A stretch of 64,000 bases of DNA from Herbaspirillum robiniae (GTDB lineage: Bacteria > Pseudomonadota > Gammaproteobacteria > Burkholderiales > Burkholderiaceae_D). Where the stretch lies: NCBI RefSeq assembly GCF_002213415.1, contig NZ_NJGU01000005.1:310001-374000 (forward strand). The letters are read 5' to 3'. Positions 35,773 to 44,525 of this stretch are shown here, piece after piece. The notes under the pieces were generated by a model, which worked only from the letters and a program-made list of their open reading frames with translations, was not told where the DNA came from and searched no databases. Position numbers and translations under genes: made by a program. Within the stretch, counting starts at the first letter, position 1. Each line of letters opens with the position of its first letter.

Positions 35773-36729
35773 ATGGCTGCAGCACGTCCCCTGGCTGTTG
35801 CCATCATGGGCCCCACCGCCTCCGGCAAGACCGCGGCAGCCCTGGAAATCGCGCGCCGCATTCCCAGCGAAATCATCTCGGTCGACTCCGCCCTGGTCTA
35901 TCGCGGCATGGACGTGGGCACCGCCAAACCCAGCCGCGAAGAACTGGCCGAGGCGCCGCACCACCTGATCGACATCATCGACCCGGCCGACGCCTATTCG
36001 GCCATGCAGTTCCGCCAGGACGCGCTGCGCCTGTCCATGGAGATCGCCGCACGCGGCAAGCTGCCGCTGCTGGTGGGCGGCACCATGCTCTACTTCAAGG
36101 TGCTGCGCGACGGCCTGGACGAGCTGCCGCAGGCCGACCCGGCCTTGCGCGCGCAACTGGACGAGGAAGCCGCGCGCGTGGGCATGCCGGCCATGCACGC
36201 CAAGCTGGCGGCGCTCGACCCGGCCACCGCCGAACGCCTCAAGCCCAACGACAGCCAGCGCATCCAGCGCGCGCTGGAGATCACGCTGCTGACCGGCCAG
36301 CCGATGTCGTCGCTGCTGTCGCAAAAGGCCGCCGAACCCTTGCCCTTCGACCTGCTGCCGCTGGCGCTGGAACCGTCCGAGCGCGCCGTCCTGCATGAGC
36401 GCATCGCGCTGCGCTTCGACCTGATGCTGGCCGGCGGCGCGCTGGAAGAAGAAGTGAAGGCGCTGCGCGCGCGCGGCGACCTGCACCTGGGCCTGCCGTC
36501 GATGCGCTGCGTGGGCTACCGCCAGATGTGGGAATACCTGGACGGCGATATCGGGTTGCCCGAGATGCGCGAAAAAGGCATCGCCGCCACCCGCCAGCTG
36601 GCCAAGCGGCAACTGACCTGGCTGCGCTCGATGCCGGACCGTGTGGTGGTGGACTGCAATCGCGCCGACGCCACCGACCGGGTCGTGGCCGAGGTCGAGC
36701 AGGCCCTGGCGGGCAGGAAGACAGGCTGA
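35773..36729 (+). CDS. miaA: MiaA, tRNA dimethylallyltransferase
   Basis: 318 residues. MiaA adds a dimethylallyl group to N6 of A37 in tRNAs reading UNN codons. Visible motifs are the P-loop [54 protein letters not shown] and QRIQRALEI, then [14 protein letters not shown] and the C-terminal KRQLTWLR. It follows mutL with a three-base gap, so the two are co-transcribed as in many proteobacteria. The product is the substrate for MiaB, encoded near 48.5 kb in this window. Confidence 0.97.
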   Translation: MAAARPLAVAIMGPTASGKTAAALEIARRIPSEIISVDSALVYRGMDVGTAKPSREELAEAPHHLIDIIDPADAYSAMQFRQDALRLSMEIAARGKLPLLVGGTMLYFKVLRDGLDELPQADPALRAQLDEEAARVGMPAMHAKLAALDPATAERLKPNDSQRIQRALEITLLTGQPMSSLLSQKAAEPLPFDLLPLALEPSERAVLHERIALRFDLMLAGGALEEEVKALRARGDLHLGLPSMRCVGYRQMWEYLDGDIGLPEMREKGIAATRQLAKRQLTWLRSMPDRVVVDCNRADATDRVVAEVEQALAGRKTG

Positions 36730-36782
36730 CCGCCTCCTCGGCAGGGTTTTCCAAATAATTTCAGAAAATGCCGAAGACGGTG

Positions 36783-36811
36783 TTGACAGGATCAAACAAA
36801 GCCACTATAGT
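36783..36811 (+). promoter_or_regulatory. strong sigma70 promoter of tRNA-Met
   Basis: A consensus TTGACA at 36783-36788, a 17-base spacer, and TATAGT at 36806-36811, fifteen bases before the tRNA 5' end. Transcription of the tRNA is therefore independent of mutL-miaA. Confidence 0.85.
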
Positions 36812-36826
36812 TTCGGGCTTGCTTCT

Positions 36827-36903
36827 GGTGATATAGCTCAGCTGGTTAGAGCACAGCACTCATAATGCTGGGGTCGGTGGTTCAAGTCCACCTATCACCA
36901 CCA
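36827..36903 (+). tRNA. tRNA-Met (CAT anticodon, elongator type)
   Basis: A 77-base cloverleaf with the 3' CCA encoded. The acceptor stem GGTGATA/TATCACC is perfect, the discriminator is A, the anticodon stem CAGCA/TGCTG holds loop CTCATAA, and the T stem GGTGG/CCACC holds TTCAAGT. The CAT anticodon could belong to elongator Met or to the modified Ile tRNA. The D-arm and the GGGGTC variable region resemble elongator tRNA-Met, and the first acceptor pair G-C excludes the initiator. It has its own promoter and terminator. Confidence 0.95.
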
Positions 36904-36950
36904 GATACCCGTCGCTGCATGTGCAATCATGCGTATGCGGCGCCGTCCGA

Positions 36951-36986
36951 AAAACCCGCTGTCTCGAAAGAGCAGCGGGTTTTTTG
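36951..36986. terminator. terminator between tRNA-Met and the LuxR/HD gene
   Basis: An AAAACCCGCT / AGCGGGTTTT stem with a partly paired interior loop, followed by a T-run on the plus strand and preceded by an A-run. It can stop the tRNA transcript and possibly the convergent regulator gene. Confidence 0.8.
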
Positions 36987-36999
36987 TTGTCCCTCCGGT

Positions 37000-38448
37000 T
37001 CAGATCAATCCCAGCGTCAGCCCCTTCAAGGTCGCGGCCGCCCGAGTCGAGCATTCCAGCTTGCGAAAGATGCTCTCGATATGGGTGCGCACGGTCGACG
37101 GGCTGATCTGCATCACGCGCGCAGCCTCCTTGTTGCTCTCCCCCAGGCTGATGCGGCGCAGGACCTCGACCTCGCGCTCCGACAGCAGGCCCTTGCGCAC
37201 CGGCGCGCCGCCAACCGCTCCGCCGGCCGCGGCGATGACCAAACCGGTCGCCTGCGCATCGAGTCGCCCGGCCTGCACCTCCTGCTCCAGCAGCTGCGCG
37301 GCGTCCTCGCTTGCGTATGCCGCGCGCCAGGGACGCGGCGCGCATAGCGCGGCATAGGCGCCGGCGGCCGCCAGCAGGCGCTGCGGCAAGCCCAGCGCGT
37401 CCTTGTCCAGGCTGCGGAAATATCCGCTGCCGTCCAGGCGCTCGTACATGTGGGACGCCAGCGCCGCCTCCTCGCGCAGCTCCGGCACCAGCGCGCCGCA
37501 ACGCGCGGTCCAGTACGGCGCCAATCGAATCTTCTCCCAGTCGGCGCTGTCGGGCTTGCCGTTGCGCTCCCACACGGTATTGGGCACCGACGCGCGGCCG
37601 ATGCCGTGGACCAATGCGGCGCGCGCCAGACGCTGCTGCTGCGGCGGCGCCAGTCCGGCCAGTTCGGCGGCGCGCAGGGCCAGCTCCGCCACCCGCCGCG
37701 AATAGCCGGCCAGCCACGGCAACTTCAATTCGATCAGGTCGGCCACGATGCTCAGCGGCACCTCGTGCGCGGGCAAGGCGGCGTCGGTCTCGGGCGCGTC
37801 CAGCTGCGTCAGCAGCGCGGCCGCCTGCCCGGCGACCAGCGCGGCCAGCGCCGCCGGATAACGGATGTCGGCCCAGCCGCGGATCATGCGCACCGCAGTC
37901 GCCGCGTCGTGGGTGCGCGCCATGATTTCCAGGTCGCCCGCCACGCTGGCGTAATAGACCGCCTGCGGAATGGCCTGCGCGCGCAGGCGCTGCGGCGCGC
38001 CGCTGCCGTCGTAGTGCTCCCAGACGTGGCGCAGCCCGGTCTCGACCTGCGCCGGCAATCCCAGCATGCGGGCCACATCGCCCGCCACCTCGCAGTGGAT
38101 GCGCGCCAGCGGCTCGACATTGCTGAACGTGAGCGGGTGATCCGGCGGCAGGGCGTGGCGCAACATGGCGTTGCGCCCGGCCACGTCGTCGCCCAGCAAG
38201 GCGGCGAAGCCGGATGCGTTGGCGGTGCAGCCGGACCAGCGCAGCAGGGCCACCAGGCGGGCATGCAGCGCGCCGGCGCCATCGGCTCCATCAAGCGCGG
38301 CGATATGTCCGGCCAGGCGCGCCGAGCGCGCGGACTGGTCGGTCGGCTGGCCCATGCTCAGGTCGCCGGCGATGGCCAGCGCGCGGATCGCGACATGGGC
38401 GGGGACGACGAGGGGGCAATCGTGGGGAACGGAGTTGTCGGATGGCAT
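37000..38448 (-). CDS. LuxR-HTH regulator fused to two degenerate HD-GYP-like regions
   Basis: 482 residues. The C-terminus (about 415-475) is a LuxR-type helix-turn-helix (LLSEREVEVLRRISLGESN, then STVRTHIESIFRKLE). Upstream are two segments that resemble HD-GYP phosphodiesterases. The first has only the later half, EHYDGSGAPQRL with AIPQAVYYASVAGD. The second, about residues 228-400, has HGIGRASVPNTVWERNGKP, where a working enzyme has HDIGK, and ERLDGSGYFRSL, where it would have GYP. The metal-binding HD pair and the GYP are both lost. The regions are therefore probably sensory or structural. It is divergent from a secreted hydrolase gene, with a 16-bp palindrome between. Confidence 0.8.
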   Translation of the reverse strand: MPSDNSVPHDCPLVVPAHVAIRALAIAGDLSMGQPTDQSARSARLAGHIAALDGADGAGALHARLVALLRWSGCTANASGFAALLGDDVAGRNAMLRHALPPDHPLTFSNVEPLARIHCEVAGDVARMLGLPAQVETGLRHVWEHYDGSGAPQRLRAQAIPQAVYYASVAGDLEIMARTHDAATAVRMIRGWADIRYPAALAALVAGQAAALLTQLDAPETDAALPAHEVPLSIVADLIELKLPWLAGYSRRVAELALRAAELAGLAPPQQQRLARAALVHGIGRASVPNTVWERNGKPDSADWEKIRLAPYWTARCGALVPELREEAALASHMYERLDGSGYFRSLDKDALGLPQRLLAAAGAYAALCAPRPWRAAYASEDAAQLLEQEVQAGRLDAQATGLVIAAAGGAVGGAPVRKGLLSEREVEVLRRISLGESNKEAARVMQISPSTVRTHIESIFRKLECSTRAAATLKGLTLGLI

Positions 38449-38502
38449 CCCGGCACTCTAGCGGCAATGGCAGGCGCGGGCAAGGCGGCCTCCGCGGCCG
38501 GG

Positions 38503-38518
38503 TCGGTCAATTGACCGA
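38503..38518. promoter_or_regulatory. 16-bp perfect palindrome in the regulator-hydrolase spacer
   Basis: TCGGTCAATTGACCGA reads the same on both strands. A TACACT -10-like element at 38542-38547 predicts a hydrolase transcription start near 38554, so the palindrome is centred at about -43. LuxR-type activators commonly bind about there. It does not match the AHL lux-box consensus. Confidence 0.5.
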
Positions 38519-38591
38519 TACCGCCGCCCGGCCGGCTTTTCTACACTTGCCTCACCGATTCCGAACCACCACCCTCACCAAGGAGAATGTC

Positions 38592-39377
38592 ATGAAAGCA
38601 ATGTCCCCCCTCTTCAGCCTCAAGACCGGCCTGAGCATCCTCGCGGCGGCCGCCGCCTTCTCTGGCGCCAGCGCCATGGCAGCAGCCCCGGCCGAACAGC
38701 CTTCGGTCGTGATCGTCCACGGCGCCTTCGCCGACGGCTCCGACTGGGCCAAGGTGATCCCGCTGCTGCAAGCCAAGGGCATCAAGGTCACCGCCGTGCA
38801 GAATCCCCTGACTTCGCTGGCCGACGACGTCGCCGCCGCCAAGCGCGCCATCGACAACCAGCCGGGCAAGGTGGTGCTGGTCGGCCACTCCTGGGGCGGC
38901 ACCGTGATCACCGAAGCCGGCAATGACGACAAGGTCGCCAGCCTGGTCTACGTCGCCGCCTTCGCGCCGGACGCCGGACAAGCCACCGGCGAACTCGGCC
39001 ACGACCTGCCGACGCCCCCGGGCATCGCCAGACTGTCGGTCGACAAGGCCGGCTTCGCCAGCCTGCCGGCCGCTGCCGTGGCCGAGGATTTCGCCCAGGA
39101 CGTGCCGGCCGCGCAGGCTGCGGTGATGGCGTCGACCCAGGGTCCGATCGCCGTGAAGGCCTTCGGTGAAAAAGTCAGTGTCGCGGCATGGAAGACCCGC
39201 CCCAGCTGGTACATCGTCAGCAAGAACGACCGCATGATCCAGCCGGCGCTGGAGCGCTCCTTCGCCAAGCAGATCGGCGCCACGACCACCGAGCTGCCGA
39301 CCAGCCACGTGCCGCAGCAGTCGCGCCCGGCCGACGTCGCCAAGGTGATCCTGGACGCGGTGGCGGCCAGCAAGTAA
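38592..39377 (+). CDS. secreted alpha/beta hydrolase
   Basis: 261 residues with a signal peptide (about 1-31, ending SAMA|AA). The ATG has AAGGAG seven bases upstream. The mature protein starts SVVIVHGAFADGSDWAKVIP, the oxyanion HGAF turn, and has the nucleophile Ser in VGHSWGGTV and the catalytic His in TSHVPQQSRP. This is the pattern of the small lipase/esterase-like group related to plant hydroxynitrile lyases and EstC. Substrate unknown. It is divergent from the LuxR/HD regulator, which may control it, and is closed by a terminator, so it is a single-gene unit. Confidence 0.88.
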   Translation: MKAMSPLFSLKTGLSILAAAAAFSGASAMAAAPAEQPSVVIVHGAFADGSDWAKVIPLLQAKGIKVTAVQNPLTSLADDVAAAKRAIDNQPGKVVLVGHSWGGTVITEAGNDDKVASLVYVAAFAPDAGQATGELGHDLPTPPGIARLSVDKAGFASLPAAAVAEDFAQDVPAAQAAVMASTQGPIAVKAFGEKVSVAAWKTRPSWYIVSKNDRMIQPALERSFAKQIGATTTELPTSHVPQQSRPADVAKVILDAVAASK

Positions 39378-39413
39378 GAAGAACCCGGCAAGCGCCGGAC
39401 CGGCTTGCGCCAT

Positions 39414-39444
39414 CGGCCGCCCGCATTGCGCGGGCGGCCGTTTT
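39414..39444 (+). terminator. intrinsic terminator after the alpha/beta hydrolase
   Basis: An 11-bp perfect GC stem (39414-39424 with 39430-39440) and a 5-base loop followed by TTTT. Confidence 0.8.
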
Positions 39445-39468
39445 CGTCTCCGGGCGCAGCTCCCCGGG

Positions 39469-40659
39469 TTATGCCTTCAGTGCGCCGGCGTCCATCACGT
39501 CCCAGCACGCGCCCATCGTGTGGTAGTCGACCTTGCCGGCGGGCGACTTGGTGTCTTCGACCTTGGCGCCGTCCTCGGCCAGGATACGGAACCACGCGCC
39601 ATGTCGGTGATCGACCAGGTGGCGCCAGCTCCAGGCCCAGATCTCGGCGTACTGCCGCCGGAACTCCTCGTCGCCGGTGACGCGCCATAGCCGCCAGGCG
39701 CTGGCGAAGGACTCGGCCTGCACCCAGAAATACTTGTAGGTGTCGTAAGGCCGGAAGTCGGGATCGAAGCCGTAGATCAGGCCACCGTGCCGGGCATCCC
39801 ACCCGTGCGTCCATGCCGCGCGCTGCAGGGCCGCGGCGCGTTCGACATAACGCGGGTCGGCGGCGTGCCCGTGGGCGATCAGCAGCAGCTTGGCCCACTC
39901 GGTCTGGTGGCCGGTCTGGTAGCCCCAGGGCTTGAAGATGTTGTCGGGATTGCCCTTGTTGTAGTCCCAGTCCACCGACCAGTCGCGGCCGTAATGCTCC
40001 CACACCAGCGCCTTGGTCTGCGCGGCCAGGCCGAAGACGAAGGTCTCGATCAGCTCCCGGGCGCGCTGCAGGTAGCGCGCTTCCCGCGTGGCGTCATAGG
40101 CGGCCAGGCAGGCCTCGCACATATGCATGTTGGCGTTCTGGCCGCGATAGTCGATCAGCGTGCCGGCCGGCGTGATCTCGTCGGCGTAGGCGCGATGCGC
40201 GGCCTCGTAGAACGCGGCGTCCATCCGGTCGAAGGCGTGCGCGACCTTGTCCGCCGCGCACAGGCCGACGCGGTGCGCATGCGCATACGCCAGCAGCACG
40301 AAGGCCTGGCCGTAGGCCATGACGGTGCCGTCCTCGATACGACCCTGCTCCAGGGTCCAGGCGAACAGTCCCGCCAGCGGCCCGTCCGGATGCCGGAAGC
40401 GTTCCAGGTGCGCCAGCGCGTGCGCGGCCTGCTCCTTGTAGCGTCCCTCGCCGGTATGCGTGAAGGCCATCGCCTGGGTGAACACCAGCCGGGTGGCGCT
40501 GACCAGGTGGCGGTGCGTGCGGTTGTAGACCGTGCCGTCGTCCTTGAGGTAATGGAAGAACCCGCCCTGCGGGTCGATGGCGTGCCTGTCGTAGAACGCC
40601 AGCGTGGCGGCGACATGCTCCTGCAGGAAACGGCGGCTTTCAAAATCGGGAAGATTCAT
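39469..40659 (-). CDS. AGE-family epimerase/isomerase (mannose-isomerase-like)
   Basis: 396 residues, a cytoplasmic (alpha/alpha)6-barrel enzyme. The family interconverts GlcNAc/ManNAc or mannose/fructose. Active-site segments are visible: THRHLVSATRLVF, GQNANMHMCEACLAAYDAT, WGYQTGHQTEWAKLLLIA and the closing KVDYHTMGACWDV, which supply the catalytic His and the conserved Arg. It is the last gene of a leftward sugar-uptake unit with a sugar ABC importer and a kinase. That favours a free-sugar isomerase such as D-mannose to D-fructose; the choice is inference. It starts 40 bases after the permease stop. Confidence 0.88.
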   Translation of the reverse strand: MNLPDFESRRFLQEHVAATLAFYDRHAIDPQGGFFHYLKDDGTVYNRTHRHLVSATRLVFTQAMAFTHTGEGRYKEQAAHALAHLERFRHPDGPLAGLFAWTLEQGRIEDGTVMAYGQAFVLLAYAHAHRVGLCAADKVAHAFDRMDAAFYEAAHRAYADEITPAGTLIDYRGQNANMHMCEACLAAYDATREARYLQRARELIETFVFGLAAQTKALVWEHYGRDWSVDWDYNKGNPDNIFKPWGYQTGHQTEWAKLLLIAHGHAADPRYVERAAALQRAAWTHGWDARHGGLIYGFDPDFRPYDTYKYFWVQAESFASAWRLWRVTGDEEFRRQYAEIWAWSWRHLVDHRHGAWFRILAEDGAKVEDTKSPAGKVDYHTMGACWDVMDAGALKA

Positions 40660-40699
40660 CGTCTGCTTTCTGTCTGTGTTCTGCCTGCGTTCTGCGCAA

Positions 40700-41719
40700 T
40701 TACTGCGCCGCGCCTTGCTGGCGCCACTTGTCGAGGATGACGGCCAGCACGATCACCGCGCCCTTGGCCACATACTGCCAGAACGACGAGAGACCGAGGA
40801 TGGTCAGGCCGTTGTTCATCACGCCGATGATGAGCGCGCCCACCACCGTGCCCCATATCGTGCCCACGCCGCCCATCAGGCTGGTGCCGCCCAGCACCAC
40901 GGCGGCGATGGCGTCGAGCTCGTAGCCGCTGCCCCAGTTGCCGTTGGCGCCGTACAGGCGACTGGCCGACATGGCGCCGGCCAGTCCCGAGAACAGCCCG
41001 CTGATCGAATACACGAACAGCAGCACCAGGCCCACCCTGATGCCGGTCAGGCGCGCCGCCTGCAGGTTGCCGCCGATGGCGTAGATGTGCATGCCCAGCA
41101 CCGTCTTGCGCAGGATCACCCACGACGCCAGCACCACCGCGACCGCGACCCAGATCAGCCACGGCACATGCAGGAAATCGCCGTTGCCTATCCACTCGAA
41201 GCTGGGGATGTCGTTGTTGAGCACCGTGGTGCCGTCGGCCAGCAGGTAGGCCGCGCCGCGAAAGGCCGTCATCGTGCCCAGCGTGACCACGAAGGCGTTG
41301 ATGTTGAGGAAGGCCACCATGGCGCCGTTGATCACGCCCATCACCAGGCCCGAGGCGACGAACATCGGGATCGACCAGCCCGGCGCGACCGACAGCGAGA
41401 CCTGCATGCCCAGCACCGCCGACACCGCCAGCACCGATCCCACCGACAGGTCGATGCCGGCCGTCAGAATCACGAAGGTCATGCCCGCCGCCAGCACCAG
41501 GTTGATGGCCACCTGGCGCAGGATGTTCATGGTGTTTTCCGGCGTGGCGAAGTTGGAGGTGCCGTCGCCGCTCAGGTAGATCGTCAGCGCATAGAAGATC
41601 ACGTACAGCACCACCAGCACCGGCAGCATGCCCAGCCGGTGCAGCATCCATTCCGAGGCGTGGCGGGATTTGCGCGGCGCGCCGTGGTCGGCGTTTTGCA
41701 TAGTATTGGAATCAGCCAT
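40700..41719 (-). CDS. CUT2-type sugar ABC transporter permease
   Basis: About 339 residues with eight to ten membrane segments. The RbsC/XylH family signature is seen in ILTAGIDLSVGSVLAVSAVL, FVVTLGTMTAFRGAAYLLADG and ELDAIAAVVLGGTSLMGGVG. Two such subunits form the membrane channel for ribose-, xylose-, galactose- or fructose-type importers. The start ATG at 41719 overlaps the end of the ATPase gene by eight bases, implying translational coupling; a second ATG at 41701 is possible. Substrate is not set by sequence, but the kinase and epimerase in the operon point to fructose or mannose. Confidence 0.93.
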   Translation of the reverse strand: MADSNTMQNADHGAPRKSRHASEWMLHRLGMLPVLVVLYVIFYALTIYLSGDGTSNFATPENTMNILRQVAINLVLAAGMTFVILTAGIDLSVGSVLAVSAVLGMQVSLSVAPGWSIPMFVASGLVMGVINGAMVAFLNINAFVVTLGTMTAFRGAAYLLADGTTVLNNDIPSFEWIGNGDFLHVPWLIWVAVAVVLASWVILRKTVLGMHIYAIGGNLQAARLTGIRVGLVLLFVYSISGLFSGLAGAMSASRLYGANGNWGSGYELDAIAAVVLGGTSLMGGVGTIWGTVVGALIIGVMNNGLTILGLSSFWQYVAKGAVIVLAVILDKWRQQGAAQ

Positions 41720-43313
41720 GATGATGAGGAGGAGCGGAAGAAGGAGAAGAAGCCGTCGCGGCGTCGTGGGACGCCGCAAACGGAACGGCGGCGCCATGCG
41801 GCGCCGGATGGTCGGTGTCGGTGGCCAGGCGCATGATGTTTTCCTGCGTGATGGCGGCGCCGTCCAGTTCGCCGGTGATGGCGCCTTCGCGCATCACCAG
41901 CACGCGGTCGCAAATGCCGATCACCTCCGGCAGCTCGCTGGAAATCACGATCACGGCCACGCCCTGCCCGGCCATCCGGCGGATGAACTGGTAGATCTCG
42001 CTCTTGGCCAGGATGTCCACGCCGCGCGTGGGCTCGTCCAGGATCAGCACCTTGGGATTGATCTCCAGCCAGCGCGCCAGCAAGACCTTTTGCTGGTTGC
42101 CGCCGGAGAGCTTGCCCACCTGCACCTCGGGATGCGCCACCTTGACGTTGAGGCGCCGGATGGCGTCAACCGCCGTCGCGCGCAGCGCGCCGCTTCGCAG
42201 CATGCCCAAGCGGGTATGGCGGCCGGCGACGTTGATCGTCGCATTGGCGCCGACGGCCATCTGCAGGAACAGCCCCTGCCCCTTGCGGTCCTCCGGCACA
42301 TAGGCGATGCCGTGGCGCATGGCCGCGCGCGGGTCGGGCGTGGCGATGACCTGGCCGTCGAGCCGGATCTCGCCGGAGGTCTTGGGATCGGCGCCGAACA
42401 GCAAACGCGCCAGCTCGGTGCGGCCGGCGCCGACCAGCCCGGCGAAGCCGAGCACCTCACCCAGGCGCACCTGGAACGACGACGGCCTGACCTTGCCGCC
42501 GCCCACGTCGCGCGCCTCCAGCATCGGCTGGCGGCGCGCCGCTTCTTCGGGCGCCATGCGCTCGTGCTGGTAGAAGTCGGACAGCGAGCGCCCCACCATC
42601 ATCTGCACGATGCGGTTGGGATTGACCTCGGCCGGCGTCAGCTCGCCGACGAAGCCACCGTCGCGCAGTACAGTGACGCGGTCGGCCAGCGCATAGACCT
42701 CGGCCATGCGATGGCTGATGTAGATGATCGCCAGCCCCTCGTCGCGCAGGCGGCGCACCACCGCGAACAGATGCTCGGTCTCGCGCTCCGACAGCGCCGC
42801 GGTGGGCTCGTCCATGATCACGATGCGGCTGCGGTGCACCAGCGCGCGGGCGATTTCCACCTGCTGCTGCTCGGCGATCGACAGGCGTCCGGCGCGGTCG
42901 GTGGCGCGAAAGCCGGCGCCCAGTTGCGACAGCACGGCGTCGGTGCGGCGCCGCATGCCGGCATGGTCGATCAGGCCCAGGCGCGTGCGCAGCTCGCTGC
43001 CCATGAAGACGTTGGCGGCCACGCTGATGTTGGGCGCGATCGCCAGCTCCTGGTAGATCAGGTTGATGCCGGCGGCGCGGCTGGCGCCGGGGTCGCGCAG
43101 CGAAACCGGTTTGCCGTCGAGCAGGATCTCGCCGCGGTCGGGCGCGTAGACGCCGGAAAGCACTTTCATCAGCGTGCTTTTGCCGGCGCCGTTCTCGCCC
43201 ATGAGCGCGTGGATCTCGCCGGGACGCACCGTGAGCTTCATGTCGACCAGCGCGCGCGTGGCGCCGAAGGCCTTGCAGATGCCGCTCATCTGAAGAATGG
43301 GATTGGTAGTCAT
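41712..43313 (-). CDS. CUT2-type sugar ABC transporter ATPase (double domain)
   Basis: 533 residues made of two ABC domains, as in RbsA/MglA. The first is complete: Walker A GENGAGKSTLMKVL, a signature LSIAEQQQVEIARA, Walker B IVIMDEPTAAL. The second has a changed Walker A (GLVGAGRTELARLL) but a good LSGGNQQKVLLARW and LILDEPTRGVD, the normal asymmetry of this family. The C-terminus is a Ser/Pro/His-rich tail (PPHHHG) beyond the usual end. The ATG at 43313 is preferred over 43361. It follows the binding-protein gene across a hairpin-containing spacer. Confidence 0.95.
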   Translation of the reverse strand: MTTNPILQMSGICKAFGATRALVDMKLTVRPGEIHALMGENGAGKSTLMKVLSGVYAPDRGEILLDGKPVSLRDPGASRAAGINLIYQELAIAPNISVAANVFMGSELRTRLGLIDHAGMRRRTDAVLSQLGAGFRATDRAGRLSIAEQQQVEIARALVHRSRIVIMDEPTAALSERETEHLFAVVRRLRDEGLAIIYISHRMAEVYALADRVTVLRDGGFVGELTPAEVNPNRIVQMMVGRSLSDFYQHERMAPEEAARRQPMLEARDVGGGKVRPSSFQVRLGEVLGFAGLVGAGRTELARLLFGADPKTSGEIRLDGQVIATPDPRAAMRHGIAYVPEDRKGQGLFLQMAVGANATINVAGRHTRLGMLRSGALRATAVDAIRRLNVKVAHPEVQVGKLSGGNQQKVLLARWLEINPKVLILDEPTRGVDILAKSEIYQFIRRMAGQGVAVIVISSELPEVIGICDRVLVMREGAITGELDGAAITQENIMRLATDTDHPAPHGAAVPFAASHDAATASSPSSAPPHHHG

Positions 43314-43360
43314 CGTCAGCAGGCAAGGGTTGATCCCGCGCCTAGAAGACGCGGGAAACA

Positions 43361-43380
43361 AAGGGCAACAAAGGGCAACA
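43361..43380. repeat. short tandem repeat between the ATPase and binding-protein genes
   Basis: AAAGGGCAAC is present twice in direct succession between the two genes. It lies beside the hairpin at 43388-43417. Confidence 0.5.
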
Positions 43381-43387
43381 ACACAAT

Positions 43388-43417
43388 GAAGGGCGGGAGC
43401 CGCAGCCCCCGCCCTTC
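43388..43417 (-). terminator. intercistronic stem-loop after the sugar-binding-protein gene
   Basis: A perfect 10-bp GC-rich stem GAAGGGCGGG / CCCGCCCTTC with a 10-base loop, starting two bases after the binding-protein stop on the minus strand. The following sequence has no solid T-run. It is more likely a partial terminator or 3' mRNA stabiliser than a full stop, as often found after binding-protein genes. Confidence 0.55.
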
Positions 43418-43419
43418 GT

Positions 43420-44376
43420 TCAGTTATGCACCCAGCCCTTGTAGCTGCCGACGTTGTCGCGCGTGATCAGCTGCACCGGCAGCAGCTTGACCGGCTTTTC
43501 CGGCTTGCGCCCGTTCATCGCCGCATAGCCGATGGCCACGCTCTCGGCCGCCATGCCGTAGGGATCCTGCGCGGGCGAAGCGGCGAACAGCGACTTGCCG
43601 TCCTTCAAGGCGCGCTCGGCGTCGGGCGCGCCGTCCACGCCGCTGATGAGCTTGACGTCGGTACGCTTGGCCTGGCGGATCGCCAGCTCGGCGCCGATGG
43701 CGGTCGGGTCGTTGATGGCGAACACCGCGTCGATCTTGGGATAGGCCGCCAGCAGGTTGGACATGGTGGTCATGCCGCCGTCGCGGCTGCCGCCGGCGTT
43801 CTGGTTGTCGGACAGCACCTTGATGCCGGGCGTCTTCTTGAACTCCGCCTTGCAGCCGGCGGCGCGGTCCATCACCGCCGACACCGGCGGGCCGTTGACG
43901 ATCACCACGTTGCCCTTGCCCTGCAGCTGGGTGGCGATGTACTTGCAGGATTCGGCGCCGGCCATGGTGTTGTCGGACATGACGGTGACGTCGGCACCCT
44001 CGGCCACGACGTCGACCGCGACCACCACGATGCCGGCCTTCTGCGCCTTCTTCACCGCCGGGCCGATGCCCTTGGAGTCGGCGGCGTTGACCACGATCAT
44101 GTCGACCTTGTTGGCGATGAAGTTCTCGATCTGCCCGACCTGGGTGTTGAGGTCGTACTTGGAAGAGACCACGGTGACCTTGGCGTCGGGATTGATCTTG
44201 TGGACGCCGCTCTCGGCGCCCTTGGAGATGGCGACGAAGAAGGGATTGGCCAGGTCGCCGAGAGTGACGCCGACCGATTTCAGGGGCTTGTCCGCGGCGC
44301 TTGCCGTGGATGCGGTGAAGGCTGCGCAAGCCAGCAGCGACAGGGAACACGCCGCGACGAGGGATTTCTTGACCAT
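43420..44376 (-). CDS. periplasmic sugar-binding protein (RbsB/FrcB-like)
   Basis: 318 residues with a signal peptide (about 1-27, cut after ASA). The mature protein opens KSVGVTLGDLANPFFVAISK, the hinge-fold start of CUT2 binding proteins. It continues with VDMIVVNAADSKGIGPAV and VSDNTMAG-like ligand segments, and FAINDPTAIGAELA and SGVDGAP in the second lobe. It captures a monosaccharide for the permease and ATPase encoded downstream. The presence of a kinase and an AGE epimerase suggests a fructose/mannose-type ligand, as in rhizobial Frc systems. The stem-loop right after it may allow a higher level than the other subunits. Confidence 0.93.
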   Translation of the reverse strand: MVKKSLVAACSLSLLACAAFTASTASAADKPLKSVGVTLGDLANPFFVAISKGAESGVHKINPDAKVTVVSSKYDLNTQVGQIENFIANKVDMIVVNAADSKGIGPAVKKAQKAGIVVVAVDVVAEGADVTVMSDNTMAGAESCKYIATQLQGKGNVVIVNGPPVSAVMDRAAGCKAEFKKTPGIKVLSDNQNAGGSRDGGMTTMSNLLAAYPKIDAVFAINDPTAIGAELAIRQAKRTDVKLISGVDGAPDAERALKDGKSLFAASPAQDPYGMAAESVAIGYAAMNGRKPEKPVKLLPVQLITRDNVGSYKGWVHN

Positions 44377-44525
44377 GTTTGTCTCCGGATTCAGGTTATA
44401 GGTTTTGGGTGAAGCTCACTGCTCACTGCAAACTACAACGTACGGCGCCCATGCGCCGCCTGCTGCTTGAACATGCCCCGCGCAGGGCGGAGCACAGACA
44501 ATCGAAACAGCCGGGCCTTACTCCC

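Noticed and set aside
36827-36903. tRNA-Met as an integration site with a downstream island
   Set aside because: The DNA after the tRNA carries an ordinary terminator and a regulator gene. No repeat of the tRNA 3' end was found in the following sequence by eye.
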